DNA of 64,000 bases, taken from positions 62,001 to 126,000 of the forward strand of contig NZ_BAABIA010000003.1 in the NCBI RefSeq assembly GCF_039542385.1, in the 5' to 3' direction. The position numbers and the translations under genes were made by a program. Below the pieces are notes generated by a model. The model was given only the letters and a program-made list of their open reading frames with translations, searched no databases and was not told the DNA's origin. Shown piece after piece: positions 8,605 to 17,794 of the stretch. The number at the start of each line of letters is the position of its first letter. Position 1 is the stretch's first letter. Origin of the DNA: Prosthecobacter algae (lineage in GTDB: Bacteria > Verrucomicrobiota > Verrucomicrobiia > Verrucomicrobiales > Verrucomicrobiaceae).

Positions 8605-9237
8605 TCACCGCCAAGAACACACATTGTCTTCCCATGTCTTCGGGTCACGATCTGGCCCGGAGGAATAGACCATCATCGAGGTGTTCAGGAACGCTGGTGC
8701 TTTGGGCCCTTCAGGCTCTGGGTTATCAATGCGGTTGTCTGCATTGGTATCCATACCCAGGTAATACATTTCGCCCCAGCGATCCACGAGCACCCACTCT
8801 CCGGTTTCCTGAGAAAGGCCATTTTTCTGATCTTTGGCCTAAGGCAAATCCACGAACTTGATCTTGCGTGGATTCAGTTTGTCGTCCTGACCCAACAGGG
8901 CTGCAAACATTGCCCCTTTGGAGCGGAGGAACATGTCCTTGGTTTCATCAATCGGAGCAGGCAGGGGAAACCGATTGTACTCCACCCTGAAGTGCCCCGT
9001 TGCGATCGTCAGATCTTTCATCGTGGATTTGACGCCATCCCACCGTCCGCTTTCCGTTCTCGACATCATCCGTGAGCACCCCCGGTACATAAGGGACACG
9101 GCAATCCCAGCCAGAAGAGCATAGAGCATCCACTTTCCCAGCCGCGCACAGCCAGCCATGCGGTTGATCTGCGTTTCGCTTGCCTCATCCAAGGTCGGTT
9201 CCGAAACGGGAGGCTGTTCGATGTCGTCCTCTTCCAT
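8605..9237 (-). pseudogene. GspG-like pseudopilin gene interrupted by an in-frame TAG
   Basis: One frame runs from ATG at 9237 to TGA at 8605-8607, but codon 133 is TAG (8839-8841). Before it lie an acidic N-terminus, a membrane segment (WMLYALLAGIAVSLMY) and a helix TIATGHFRVEYNRFP typical of type II secretion pseudopilin-like proteins. After it, in the same frame, come LVDRWGEMYYLGMDTNADNR, a calcium-site-like loop, and the ending VYSSGPDRDPKTWEDNVCSW; these are the usual C-terminal half of verrucomicrobial pseudopilin-like proteins. A full product would be about 210 residues. The stop may be a real nonsense mutation or a sequencing error; the 132-residue front part could still be made. Confidence 0.8.
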
Positions 9238-9386
9238 GAACGCGTTGTATCCAATCTGCTTCCCAGTGTCGAGACAATCCTCGGCATCGCCAGCCGCCAG
9301 TCAATCCATCCATTGAAGGAAAGCGACTGCTCGCAACGATTGCTTCCTTGCCCATTCAACCCCGTCCCTGTGACAATGAATTTCCC

Positions 9387-10670
9387 ATGCGAAAAAGCAT
9401 CCTTCTCTCTCTCATGATCCTCATCGGTGAAGACTGGGCCAATGCCCAGCAAAAGACGGCCAACTACGACGAGTCCAAGATCCCTCCCTACACCCTGCCT
9501 GCCCTGCTGACCACTCAGGATGGCGGCAAGGTCTCCTCTGCCGAGGCCTGGACTGACGCCCGACGCCCCGAAGTCCTGGCCCTGTTCCAAGAGCACGTCT
9601 TTGGCCGCACTCCAGCGAACTGGGGCAAGGTCAGCTTTGAGACTCGCGAGGTCAAAAAAGATGCCCTCGGCGGCAAAGCCACACGCAAGCTCATCCACAT
9701 CGCCCTGCCAGAGCACCCCACCTGGGCCGGCATGGAAGTGATGCTGTACATCCCCAATGGCCTTTCCCTGCCCGCCCCCTGCTTCGTCGGTCCCAGCTTC
9801 GGCGGCAACCATGCCGTCAGCACCGAGACCGATGTCCCTCTTTCCACCCGCTGGATGCGTCCCAGCAAGGACAAGCACATCGTGGACAACCGCGCCACCG
9901 AAGCCAGTCGTGGCAATGAAAGCAGCCGCTGGCCCCTGGAAATGATCATCGGCCAAGGCTTCGCTGTCGCCACCTACTACTATGGGGACATCGAGCCCGA
10001 CCACGCCGACGGCTGGAAAGAAGGCCTGCGCGCCGTCCTGAGCAAAGACGGAGCGAACACCGAATGGAAAAATGGCGACTGGGGTGCCATCGGCGCTTGG
10101 TCCTGGGGCCTCAGCCGCATTGCCGACTACCTGGAGACCGACGATAGCGTTAATGCCAAAAAGCTCGCCGTTATCGGTCATTCTCGCCTGGGTAAAACCT
10201 CCCTCTGGACCGGGGCTCAGGATCAGCGCTTCGGCGTCGTCATCTCCAACAACTCGGGCGAAGGCGGCGCGGCCCTCATGCGCCGGAACATTGGCGAAAC
10301 CACCGCCATCATCACCAAAGCCTTCCCCCACTGGTTCACCAAAACGTACACCAGCTACGCCAATAACGAAGCCGCCTGCCCCATTGACAAACACATGCTC
10401 ATCGCCCTGGCTGCCCCGCGCCCCATCTACATCGCCAGCGCGGTGGAGGATACCTGGGCAGACCCCAAAGGCGAGTTCCTCTCCGGCCTGCATGCAGAGC
10501 CTGTGTATGCCCTTTTTGGCCAAAAAGGCTACGGTGTGAAGGAGCAACCCGCTATTGATACTCCCATCGGCGATGCCATCGCCTACCACGTCCGCACCGG
10601 GAAGCATGACGTCACCAGCTATGATTGGGAGCAGTATCTGCGTTTTGCCAAACGGCACTTCAGCAAGTAA
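9387..10670 (+). CDS. Exported carbohydrate esterase, CE15 (glucuronoyl esterase)-like
   Basis: 427 residues from ATG 9387, with a signal peptide (MRKSILLSLMILIGEDWANA) ending near residue 20; a start at 9348 is possible but gives a worse leader. It is an alpha/beta hydrolase with the CE15-type nucleophile motif GHSRLGK (Ser266), the conserved SNNSGEGGAAL segment (Glu292 a candidate acid) and a late GKHDVTSYDWEQYL (His407). CE15 enzymes cut ester links between lignin and glucuronoxylan; related acetylxylan esterases are the alternative reading. A plant-polysaccharide role in the periplasm or outside the cell is inferred from the family. Confidence 0.82.
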   Translation: MRKSILLSLMILIGEDWANAQQKTANYDESKIPPYTLPALLTTQDGGKVSSAEAWTDARRPEVLALFQEHVFGRTPANWGKVSFETREVKKDALGGKATRKLIHIALPEHPTWAGMEVMLYIPNGLSLPAPCFVGPSFGGNHAVSTETDVPLSTRWMRPSKDKHIVDNRATEASRGNESSRWPLEMIIGQGFAVATYYYGDIEPDHADGWKEGLRAVLSKDGANTEWKNGDWGAIGAWSWGLSRIADYLETDDSVNAKKLAVIGHSRLGKTSLWTGAQDQRFGVVISNNSGEGGAALMRRNIGETTAIITKAFPHWFTKTYTSYANNEAACPIDKHMLIALAAPRPIYIASAVEDTWADPKGEFLSGLHAEPVYALFGQKGYGVKEQPAIDTPIGDAIAYHVRTGKHDVTSYDWEQYLRFAKRHFSK

Positions 10671-10708
10671 GACACCCCAGAAAAATGAGCTTTCTAGATA
10701 CGATTAAT

Positions 10709-10736
10709 TTGCTGATCCTTCGGGTTGGTTTATAAT
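10709..10736 (+). promoter_or_regulatory. Sigma70-type promoter, possibly giving a leaderless mRNA
   Basis: TATAAT at 10731-10736 is an exact -10 box, preceded after 16 nt by TTGCTG (10709-10714), which matches a -35 box only in its first three bases. The ATG of the next gene is at 10744, 7 nt past the -10 box, where transcription would normally begin. Confidence 0.55.
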
Positions 10737-10743
10737 TTTCGTA

Positions 10744-11175
10744 ATGAAGGCCAGTTTTCAGGCAGCCGAACCCCAGCCGTTGGTGCGCGCTAAGACGCGC
10801 CGGGCCCGCCATCATCCGCGCCCGGGTCGCGTCGTCAGCGTGTCACTTCTCCTGATGCTTTCCTGGTTAGGACTGGGTATTTTTGCGGCCTATGCCTTCA
10901 GCCTATGGCGCACTGGAGCCAGCCTGGCAGGCTGGCTGGCCCTGGGAGGACTGGTGATTTTCACTCTGGGCCGGGTTTCCAGCTTCATCCTGGGTCGGCA
11001 TCTGAATTGCACCCTCTGTCACGGTCCCGTGCTGCATGAAAAACGCTGTCACAAGCATGCCGAGGCCTTCAAAATCGCGCCGCTTTCCTACCGAACTTCC
11101 GCCGTTGCTTCCATCCTCAGCACGGGCTCTTTCCGCTGCATGTATTGCGGTACCCCCTACCGCCTCAAGAAATAG
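10744..11175 (+). CDS. Small membrane protein with a C-terminal zinc-ribbon-like domain, unknown function
   Basis: 143 residues. A basic N-terminus (many Arg, His and Lys up to residue 29) is followed by two hydrophobic segments, about 30-54 and 60-82. The C-terminal part carries CTLCHG, a single Cys in EKRCHKH and CMYCG, arranged like a zinc ribbon. CTLCH fits the haem-binding pattern formally, but the paired CxxC and the likely cytoplasmic location favour zinc. I do not recognise the family. It stands alone between the esterase gene and ftsH and may be expressed from the promoter at 10709-10736. Confidence 0.75.
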   Translation: MKASFQAAEPQPLVRAKTRRARHHPRPGRVVSVSLLLMLSWLGLGIFAAYAFSLWRTGASLAGWLALGGLVIFTLGRVSSFILGRHLNCTLCHGPVLHEKRCHKHAEAFKIAPLSYRTSAVASILSTGSFRCMYCGTPYRLKK

Positions 11176-11278
11176 GCCCTGGAAATACTGCTAAAAACGC
11201 CGACGAATCGGTTTTTGCAAAAGATGGAGTGACGTGTATGCTCGCCATTCGTAATTCTTTTCGTTCCCACATCCATTC

Positions 11279-13372
11279 ATGTCAGACGACCCCACACCCA
11301 AAAACGAAGGCCCCAACAGGCGCAATCAAGAGCCCCAGTTTAACTGGAGAGGCTTCCTTCTGCTTGCCATGGCCGTCCTGTTGATGGCCTCGGCCTATGT
11401 CGCCAGCAATCAGAGCTCCCGTTCCGAAGATATCTCCTACAAGGCTTTTAAAGAAATGGTCGAAAAAGACCAGATCGACAAAACCAAGGATCTTTTCCTG
11501 ATCCAGCAGGATACGACGACGGCCGAATTCATCGAAGGTTACGGCTTCCGCACCGCCGCTGCCGTCCCTGCCGACAGCACGACGAAGCCCCTGGTGGCAC
11601 CGGTTGCACCGGAAACCAAAACCGCAGCCACCGGCTCCGTGAAGTTCAAAGTGCCTGTCAGCATTCAGTATCAAAAGGAAGAGCTGCAGGCTCTGATGAA
11701 CTCCAAAGGGCTCATTCTCATCCCCAAGTATGACAACAGTCCCTGGGGTACGGTGCTGATTTCCATGCTCCCGATCCTGCTCCTTCTGTTCCTGCTTTAT
11801 TTCCTGGTCCGCCAGCAGATCAAAAGCGCGGGCCGTGGCGCCCTCAGCTTTGGCAAGAGCAAGGCCAAGATGCTGTCCCAGGACCGCAACAAGGTGACCT
11901 TCAAGGACGTTGCTGGCGTGGAAGAAGCCAAGGAAGAAGTGCAGGAGCTCGTCGAGTTCCTCAAGGATCCAAAGCGTTTCCAGCGTCTGGGCGGCAAGAT
12001 CCCCAAAGGCGTGCTCATGGTCGGTTCCCCTGGCACGGGCAAAACTCTCTTGGCCAAAGCCATCGCTGGCGAGGCCGATGTGCCATTCTTCAGCATCAGC
12101 GGCTCGGACTTCGTCGAAATGTTCGTCGGGGTTGGTGCCAGCCGTGTGCGTGACATGTTTGAGCAGGGCAAAAAGAATGCGCCTTGCCTCATCTTCATTG
12201 ATGAAATCGATGCCGTCGGCCGCCATCGCGGTCATGGCATGGGCGGTGGTCACGACGAGCGTGAGCAGACCCTCAACGCCCTCCTTGTGGAGATGGACGG
12301 CTTTGACACCCAGGAAGGCATCATCATCATCGCGGCGACCAACCGCCCTGACGTTCTCGACCCTGCACTTCTGCGTCCAGGCCGTTTTGACCGTCAGGTC
12401 ACCGTCAGCCTGCCTGACGTGAAAGGCCGTGAGGAAATCCTCAATGTCCACGCCAAGCGTGTGAAGCTCAGCGAAAACGCCGACCTCTCCAAGGTCGCCC
12501 GCGGGACTCCTGGTTTCTCAGGTGCAGAACTGGCCAACGTCATCAACGAAGCCGCCCTCCTGGCTGCCCGCAAAAACCTCAAGTCCATCGGCACCCCCGA
12601 ACTCGAAGAGGCCCGCGACAAAGTCCGCTGGGGCCGTGAGCGCCGCAGCCTGGCGCTCAGCGAGAAGGAAAAGGAAAACACCGCTTACCATGAAGCTGGC
12701 CACGCCATCCTCATCGAAGTGCTGGAGCACACCGATCCTCTCCACAAAGTGACCATCATCCCTCGCGGTCCTTCCCTGGGTTCCACCATGTGGCTTCCTG
12801 AAGAAGACAAGTTCACCCATCGCAAGAGCGAACTCCTGGACGACCTCGTCGTCGCCATGGGCGGTCGTGTGGCCGAAGAGATCCAATTTGGCGACGTCAC
12901 CAACGGGGCCATGGGCGACATCCGCCAGGCCACCGCCATCGCCCGCAACATGGTCTGCGCCTGGGGTATGAGCGACAAAATGGGCATGGTGGAATACGGC
13001 GAAGGCGAACAAGCCATCTTCCTGGCGCGTGACCTCGCTCGTAACCGCAACTACAGCGGTGCCACTGCCCAGAAGATCGATGAAGAAGTGAAGCACTTCA
13101 TTGATAGCGCCTACTCCAAAGCCAAAGAAATCCTCCTTCATCACAAGGACAAGCTGGATGCGATTTCCGCTGCCTTGCTGGAATATGAAACTCTCGATGG
13201 AGCCCAGATCAAAGAGATCATGCAGCACGGCTACATGATCAACCCACCGAAGGACAAGCCCAAGCCGCCAACGCCGCCGCCTCTCCCCAAAGTCACGGAT
13301 GCACGTCCCGTGTCCCAGGATGAAGAGGACCTCGGCGGGCTTCCTGGCGGTCTCGCCGGCGTTCCAGCCTGA
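11279..13372 (+). CDS. ftsH: ATP-dependent zinc metalloprotease FtsH
   Basis: 697 residues, the usual length. Two membrane segments (about residues 25-43 and 160-180) flank a periplasmic domain. The AAA module has Walker A GSPGTGKT at 249-256, Walker [13 protein letters not shown] and the second region of homology [19 protein letters not shown]. The zinc site HEAGH is at 471-475, with the third ligand expected in the following protease domain. The tail is Pro-rich. FtsH extracts and degrades membrane and regulatory proteins. It is monocistronic: 103 nt separate it from the upstream gene and a strong terminator follows. Confidence 0.97.
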   Translation: MSDDPTPKNEGPNRRNQEPQFNWRGFLLLAMAVLLMASAYVASNQSSRSEDISYKAFKEMVEKDQIDKTKDLFLIQQDTTTAEFIEGYGFRTAAAVPADSTTKPLVAPVAPETKTAATGSVKFKVPVSIQYQKEELQALMNSKGLILIPKYDNSPWGTVLISMLPILLLLFLLYFLVRQQIKSAGRGALSFGKSKAKMLSQDRNKVTFKDVAGVEEAKEEVQELVEFLKDPKRFQRLGGKIPKGVLMVGSPGTGKTLLAKAIAGEADVPFFSISGSDFVEMFVGVGASRVRDMFEQGKKNAPCLIFIDEIDAVGRHRGHGMGGGHDEREQTLNALLVEMDGFDTQEGIIIIAATNRPDVLDPALLRPGRFDRQVTVSLPDVKGREEILNVHAKRVKLSENADLSKVARGTPGFSGAELANVINEAALLAARKNLKSIGTPELEEARDKVRWGRERRSLALSEKEKENTAYHEAGHAILIEVLEHTDPLHKVTIIPRGPSLGSTMWLPEEDKFTHRKSELLDDLVVAMGGRVAEEIQFGDVTNGAMGDIRQATAIARNMVCAWGMSDKMGMVEYGEGEQAIFLARDLARNRNYSGATAQKIDEEVKHFIDSAYSKAKEILLHHKDKLDAISAALLEYETLDGAQIKEIMQHGYMINPPKDKPKPPTPPPLPKVTDARPVSQDEEDLGGLPGGLAGVPA

Positions 13373-13400
13373 TTAATTTGAGGAAACTCTCCTTCTGACC

Positions 13401-13436
13401 AAGCGGTGACGTGTGAGAACGCGTCACCGCTTTTTG
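13401..13436 (+). terminator. Intrinsic terminator after ftsH
   Basis: Perfect 11-bp arms AAGCGGTGACG (13401-13411) and CGTCACCGCTT (13422-13432) with a 10-nt loop, followed by a TTT run. Confidence 0.88.
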
Positions 13437-13585
13437 TTTCTTCCTGTCAATGTCGGTATACCCGATTGTCGCACGTCCCCCCCTTTCAAAGACCTCATTC
13501 TTCCGTGGCGACCCATCGAATTTAATGTCAGGGTTAATGCCCTGTTTGGCCGCCCAGCTTTCCCTTTTTCCCCGCCCTCTGCCCC

Positions 13586-14854
13586 ATGACTGACTCCGAA
13601 ATCCAATCCGCCATCCACGACATGGGCCGCCGCGCCCGCGCCGCCTCCCGCGAACTGGTGAAGCTGAGCACAGAACAAAAAAACGCCATCCTGCTGGCCA
13701 TGGCGGATGAGATCCAGGCAAGGGAGGCCACCATCCTGGCAGAGAATGCTAAAGACCTCGCCCGCGCCGAAGAGAACGGGCTGTCCCGGGCCATGCTGGA
13801 CCGTCTCAAGCTGGATTCCAAAAGTCTCACCGCCATCGCTCAGGCTGTGCGCGATGTGGCCGCCCTGCCTGATCCTGTGGGCGAAGTGCTCACCGACTGG
13901 ACACGCCCCAATGGCCTGCACATCACCAAAAAGCGTGTCCCTATTGGTGTCATCGGCATCATTTTTGAATCCCGCCCCAATGTCACCACCGACGCCGCCA
14001 GCCTTTGCTTCAAAACGGGCAATGCCACCCTCCTGCGCGGTGGCAGCGAGGCCATCCATTCCAACGTAGCCCTCGCCGCTGCCCTCCAGGCAGGCGGAGA
14101 ACGTGCCGGACTGCCAGCGGACAGCGTGCAGCTCATTCCCTTCACCGACCGCGCCAGCGTGGAGCACATGGCCCGCATGGACCAGCACCTGGACCTCATC
14201 ATCCCCCGGGGTGGCAAAGGCTTGATTGAAAAAGTCGTCGCCACCGCCCGCATGCCAGTCATCAAACACTACGACGGCGTCTGCCATGTGTACGTTCATG
14301 CCGATGCGGATCAGGACATGGCCGCACGCATCATCCTGAATTCCAAGACGCAAAAACCCGGCGTCTGCAATGCCCTGGAAACCATCCTGGTCCATCGGGA
14401 CATCGCCGCAGCTTTCTACCCTATCGTCGGCCAGCAACTGGCTGCCGCCCAGGTGCAAGTCCACGCAGATTCGGAAGCCCAAACCTTGTTAGGCATCTCC
14501 AGCATCCCCGCCACCGAGCAGGACTGGAGCACCGAGTGGTTGGACCTGATACTTTCAGCCAAAACGGTCTCCGGCCTGGATGAAGCCATCACCCATATCA
14601 ACCAGTACGGCAGCCACCATACGGACAGCATCATCACCCGTGACCGAGCCGCCGCCGAGCGATTCCAGCATGAAGTGGACAGCGCCGTCGTCCTTCACAA
14701 TGCCAGCACCCGCTTCAATGACGGTGGCGAATTTGGCTTTGGAGCCGAGATCGGCATCAGCACGGACAAGCTCCACGCCCGTGGTCCCATGGGCCTAGCT
14801 GAACTCTGCAGCTACAAGTACCTCGTGGATGGCAGCGGACAGGTGCGGAAGTAA
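13586..14854 (+). CDS. proA: Glutamate-5-semialdehyde dehydrogenase (gamma-glutamyl phosphate reductase)
   Basis: 422 residues of the aldehyde dehydrogenase superfamily. It reduces gamma-glutamyl phosphate to glutamate semialdehyde with NADPH, the second step of proline synthesis. Motifs seen are VPIGVIGIIFESRPNVT near residues 118-134, KTGNATLLRGGSEA, IPRGGKGLI, and the catalytic Cys261 in KPGVCNALET. The C-terminal GPMGLAELCSYKYLVDGSGQ matches ProA. proB is not adjacent. The gene is followed directly by the tandem repeat array. Confidence 0.95.
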   Translation: MTDSEIQSAIHDMGRRARAASRELVKLSTEQKNAILLAMADEIQAREATILAENAKDLARAEENGLSRAMLDRLKLDSKSLTAIAQAVRDVAALPDPVGEVLTDWTRPNGLHITKKRVPIGVIGIIFESRPNVTTDAASLCFKTGNATLLRGGSEAIHSNVALAAALQAGGERAGLPADSVQLIPFTDRASVEHMARMDQHLDLIIPRGGKGLIEKVVATARMPVIKHYDGVCHVYVHADADQDMAARIILNSKTQKPGVCNALETILVHRDIAAAFYPIVGQQLAAAQVQVHADSEAQTLLGISSIPATEQDWSTEWLDLILSAKTVSGLDEAITHINQYGSHHTDSIITRDRAAAERFQHEVDSAVVLHNASTRFNDGGEFGFGAEIGISTDKLHARGPMGLAELCSYKYLVDGSGQVRK

Positions 14855-14860
14855 AGGCAT

Positions 14861-15057
14861 GCTGGCTGAAGGAGGCTGGAGCGCGGACCTCCGAGTCCGC
14901 AGCAGGTCGCGTCACGGCGTGATCATGAGCTGACCATCAACACCGCCAGCGCCTCAGATCAGTGGAGCACGGCATGAATTCCAGTGATGTCACCAGACCA
15001 CTCACATCTCAGCGCACTACGGTCCGCTGCGGGTTTGGAAACCCGCGCTCCGTCGGA
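14861..15057. repeat. Hairpin-bounded tandem repeat, copy 1
   Basis: First of three similar units of about 200 bp between proA and pnp. The left hairpin has arms GCGGAC (14883-14888) and GTCCGC (14895-14900). The right hairpin has arms GCGGGTTT (15029-15036) and AAACCCGC (15039-15046). The spacer holds blocks shared with the other copies: GTGATCATGAGCTGACCATC, AGATCAGTGGAGC and CTCAGCGCACTACGG. No credible protein is encoded. Confidence 0.9.
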
Positions 15058-15069
15058 TGCGCGGGCCAC

Positions 15070-15267
15070 GCTGGCTGAAGGAGCCTGGAGCGCGGACCTC
15101 CGAGTCCGCAGCAGGTCGCAGCCAGCGTGATCATGAGCTGACACCATCAACACCGCTAGCACGCCAGATCAGTGGAGCTGCGCATGGATTCCAGTGATGT
15201 CACCAGACCACTCACATCTCAGCGCACTACGACCCACTGGGGGTTTGGAAACCCGCGCTCCATCGGA
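15070..15267. repeat. Hairpin-bounded tandem repeat, copy 2
   Basis: Second unit. The left hairpin arms are at 15092-15097 and 15104-15109. The right hairpin core is GGGTTT/AAACCC (15241-15246 and 15249-15254); the outer part of this stem is damaged here (CTGGGGG in place of CTGCGGG). The internal blocks match copy 1 closely, including the CACCAGACCACTCACATCTC stretch. Confidence 0.9.
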
Positions 15268-15278
15268 TACTCGACCAT

Positions 15279-15476
15279 GCAGGCTGGAGGAGGCACTGGA
15301 GCGCGGACCTCCGAGTCCGCAGCGGATCGCAGCACGGCGTGATCATGAGCTAACCATCAACACCGCCAGCACGCCAGATCAGTGGAGCTGGGCATGGATT
15401 CCGGTGACGTCGTCAAACCCTCGAATGCCAGCGCACTACGGCCCGCTGCGGGTTTGGAAACCCGCGCTCCGTCGGA
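15279..15476. repeat. Hairpin-bounded tandem repeat, copy 3
   Basis: Third unit. The left hairpin arms are at 15303-15308 and 15315-15320, the right at 15448-15455 and 15458-15465. It is the most diverged in the stretch 15411-15430, where copies 1 and 2 share ACCAGACCACTCACATCTCA. The copy ends 24 nt before the pnp terminator. Confidence 0.9.
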
Positions 15477-15499
15477 CTTCGCTGCACCACCATCCCAAT

Positions 15500-15530
15500 A
15501 AAAAGCGGCAGCCAGTTTCCTGGCTGCCGC
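15500..15530 (-). terminator. Intrinsic terminator after pnp
   Basis: Perfect 10-bp arms GCGGCAGCCA (15505-15514) and TGGCTGCCGC (15521-15530) with a 6-nt loop. On the minus strand a TTTTT run follows (15504-15500). It lies 38 nt past the pnp stop and seals pnp off from the repeat array. Confidence 0.92.
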
Positions 15531-15568
15531 TGATAAGTTTTCGCTGGTTTTAAAACCAACGGGCTGGA

Positions 15569-17725
15569 TTAGCCCAAGTCTTCCGCTTCAGCAGGAGCGC
15601 CGGATTCAGCCTTGGCAGCGTCGTCCTTCTCCTTCATGGCGGCCTTGCGGCTCATCTTCACACGGCCTTTTTCGTCAATGCCGAGGCACTTGGCGGTGAC
15701 GATGTCACCGACCTTGACGACGTCTTCCACGCGGTTCACGCGGAAGTCAGCCAGTTCGCTCACGTGGATCAGGCCGTCCTTCTTGCCACCGAGGTTCATG
15801 AAGGCACCGAAGTTCGTCGTGCTGACGATCTTGCCGGTGTAGATCTTGCCGGGCTCGATCTCCTGGGAGACGCCGCTGATCATCTCGATCGCACGCTCAA
15901 GGCCTTCCTTGCGGGTGGCGTAAACGTAGATGGTGCCGTCGTCTTCGATGCTGATTTCAGCGCCGGACTCGGCCTGGATACCCTTGATGTTCTTGCCGCC
16001 AGGACCGATGAGTTCACCGATCTTGTCCGGGTTGATCTTCAGGATCTCGATGCGAGGAGCATGCGGGCTCAGAGGCTGCACTTCGCTGATGGCGTCTGCC
16101 ATGGCGCGAAGGACTTCACCACGGCCATTCTTGGCCTTGGCGATGGCTTCTTCAAGGATGCTCAGAGGGATGCCAGGAAGCTTGAGGTCAAGCTGGTAAC
16201 CGGTCACACCGACGTCCGTGCCGCAAAGCTTGAAGTCCATGTCGCCGAAGTGATCTTCGGAGCCCAGGATGTCCATCATGGTCAAGTAGCGCTTCATGTT
16301 GTCGCCTTCGAACTCGGTGACGAGACCGACGGAGATGCCCGCCACAGGGCGGATGAGAGGCACACCAGCGTCGAGCAGGGCCATGACGCCCGAGCAAACC
16401 GAAGCCATGGAGGTGGAGCCGTTGGAGGCCATCACTTCGCTGCTGATACGGATCGCATAAGGGAACTGGGACTTCGGCGGGATCACGGCGTCGATGGAGC
16501 GCTCAGCGAGGGCACCGTGACCGATTTCACGACGATTCTGACCACCGAAGCGGCCGCACTCACCCACCGAGAAGGGAGGGAAGTTGTAGTGAAGGATGAA
16601 ACGCTTGGAGTCTGGGCCACCTGCGTAGGTGTCCATTTCCTGGGCTTCGTCAGCCGGAGCCAACGTACAGATGGAGAGAGCCTGAGTTTCACCACGGGCA
16701 AACAGAGCCGAACCATGCGTGCGGGGAAGCACGGAGACTTCGCCGGAAAGGTTGCGGATCTGATCCACGGCGCGGCCGTCGCAGCGGCTCATTTTGTCCA
16801 GGATGGAGATGCGGAAAGCCTTCTTCTGAAGGTAATCAAAAGCCTGGCCGATTTCGAAGTTGGTCGCTTCAGGGAACTTCGCCTTGATGGCGGCTTCCAC
16901 TTCATCCTTCAGTGCGCCGACAGCCTTGTTACGGGCGACTTTGCTTGGCTGATAGATGGCGCCTTCGATGCGGTCGCCAGCGATTTCGTAGGCGACTTCC
17001 AGGAGCTCGTCTTTGACGAGCATCAGAGGCACCACGCGCTTCACTTTGCCAGCGAGGGCGGCGAGCTCTTCCTGGGCCTTCACCAGGCTCTGGATGCTGT
17101 CCTGGGCAAAACGGAGGGCGGCGATGAAGTCGCTCTCGGGCATTTCGAGGGCGGCACCTTCGATCATGATCACGTCCGTCTTGTTGCCGACGTAAACCAG
17201 GTCCAGATCGCTGTCTTCACGCTGGTTGTGGGTAGGGTTGGCGATGAACTGACCGTTCACGCGGCCGACACGCACGGCACCGATGGGGCCTGCGAAAGGA
17301 ATGTCGGACACGCAAAGAGCGGCCGAAGCACCGTTGATGGCGAGGATGTCCGAATCGTTCTGGCCATCAGCGCTGAGCAAGAGGGCGACGATCTGGGTTT
17401 CGTAGAGGTAGCCTTTTGGGAACAACGGGCGCAATGGGCGGTCCGTCATGCGGCAGGTCAGGATTTCCTTCTCCGTTGGGCGGCCTTCGCGCTTGAAGTA
17501 GCCACCAGGGAACTTTCCGGCAGCCGAGGCTTTTTCTTTGTATTCCACGGACAGGGGGAAGAAGTCGAGACCTTCCTTGATCTTGGTGGCGGAGACGGCA
17601 GTGACGATGACGATGGTGTCACCCAGGCGGACGGTCACAGCGCCGTCGGCGAGGTGGGCAAGCTTGCCTGTTTCGATTTCGATGATCCCTGAACCGCAGG
17701 GAGCTGTTACTTTATGGATGGCCAT
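15569..17725 (-). CDS. pnp: Polyribonucleotide nucleotidyltransferase (PNPase)
   Basis: 718 residues, the usual length. PNPase degrades RNA 3' to 5' by phosphorolysis and is part of the RNA degradosome. Two RNase PH-like domains are present, the first including FPGGYFKREGRPTEKEIL and RPLRPLFPKGY and the second DGRAVDQIRNLSGEV and GSALFARGETQ. They are followed by a KH domain (GPGGKNIKGIQAESGAEI) and an S1 domain (GKIVSTTNFGAFMNLGGKKD). A short acidic tail ends the protein. It lies downstream of rpsO in the common rpsO-pnp order, but a terminator separates the two. Confidence 0.97.
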   Translation of the reverse strand: MAIHKVTAPCGSGIIEIETGKLAHLADGAVTVRLGDTIVIVTAVSATKIKEGLDFFPLSVEYKEKASAAGKFPGGYFKREGRPTEKEILTCRMTDRPLRPLFPKGYLYETQIVALLLSADGQNDSDILAINGASAALCVSDIPFAGPIGAVRVGRVNGQFIANPTHNQREDSDLDLVYVGNKTDVIMIEGAALEMPESDFIAALRFAQDSIQSLVKAQEELAALAGKVKRVVPLMLVKDELLEVAYEIAGDRIEGAIYQPSKVARNKAVGALKDEVEAAIKAKFPEATNFEIGQAFDYLQKKAFRISILDKMSRCDGRAVDQIRNLSGEVSVLPRTHGSALFARGETQALSICTLAPADEAQEMDTYAGGPDSKRFILHYNFPPFSVGECGRFGGQNRREIGHGALAERSIDAVIPPKSQFPYAIRISSEVMASNGSTSMASVCSGVMALLDAGVPLIRPVAGISVGLVTEFEGDNMKRYLTMMDILGSEDHFGDMDFKLCGTDVGVTGYQLDLKLPGIPLSILEEAIAKAKNGRGEVLRAMADAISEVQPLSPHAPRIEILKINPDKIGELIGPGGKNIKGIQAESGAEISIEDDGTIYVYATRKEGLERAIEMISGVSQEIEPGKIYTGKIVSTTNFGAFMNLGGKKDGLIHVSELADFRVNRVEDVVKVGDIVTAKCLGIDEKGRVKMSRKAAMKEKDDAAKAESGAPAEAEDLG

Positions 17726-17794
17726 AGTGTGTTTCTTCTTTGTCTTCTTTGTTTCGTTTGGGGGAAGGGTGGGGGCGCGGCGAGACTGAAAAAG

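Noticed and set aside
8839..8841. TAG read as pyrrolysine or other recoding
   Set aside because: No pyl gene or recoding structure in the window and the family does not use such residues; a nonsense change or sequencing error is simpler.
9066..10658. Long minus-strand open frame opposite the esterase gene
   Set aside because: A shadow of a well-supported CE15-like gene and it runs into the pseudopilin gene in another frame; composition is Gly/Ala/Asp-rich without motifs.
11017..11033. Haem-binding CXXCH in the small membrane protein
   Set aside because: The CTLCH pair is matched by a second CxxC (CMYCG) and the protein has no signal peptide for export; a zinc ribbon is more likely.
14861..15476. 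CRISPR array
   Set aside because: Only three units of about 200 bp with shared spacers; CRISPR repeats are 24-48 bp with unique spacers, and no cas gene is near.
15764..17692. Long plus-strand open frame opposite pnp
   Set aside because: It is the antisense of a certain PNPase gene, with His/Asp/Gly-rich composition typical of high-GC shadow frames; no family features.
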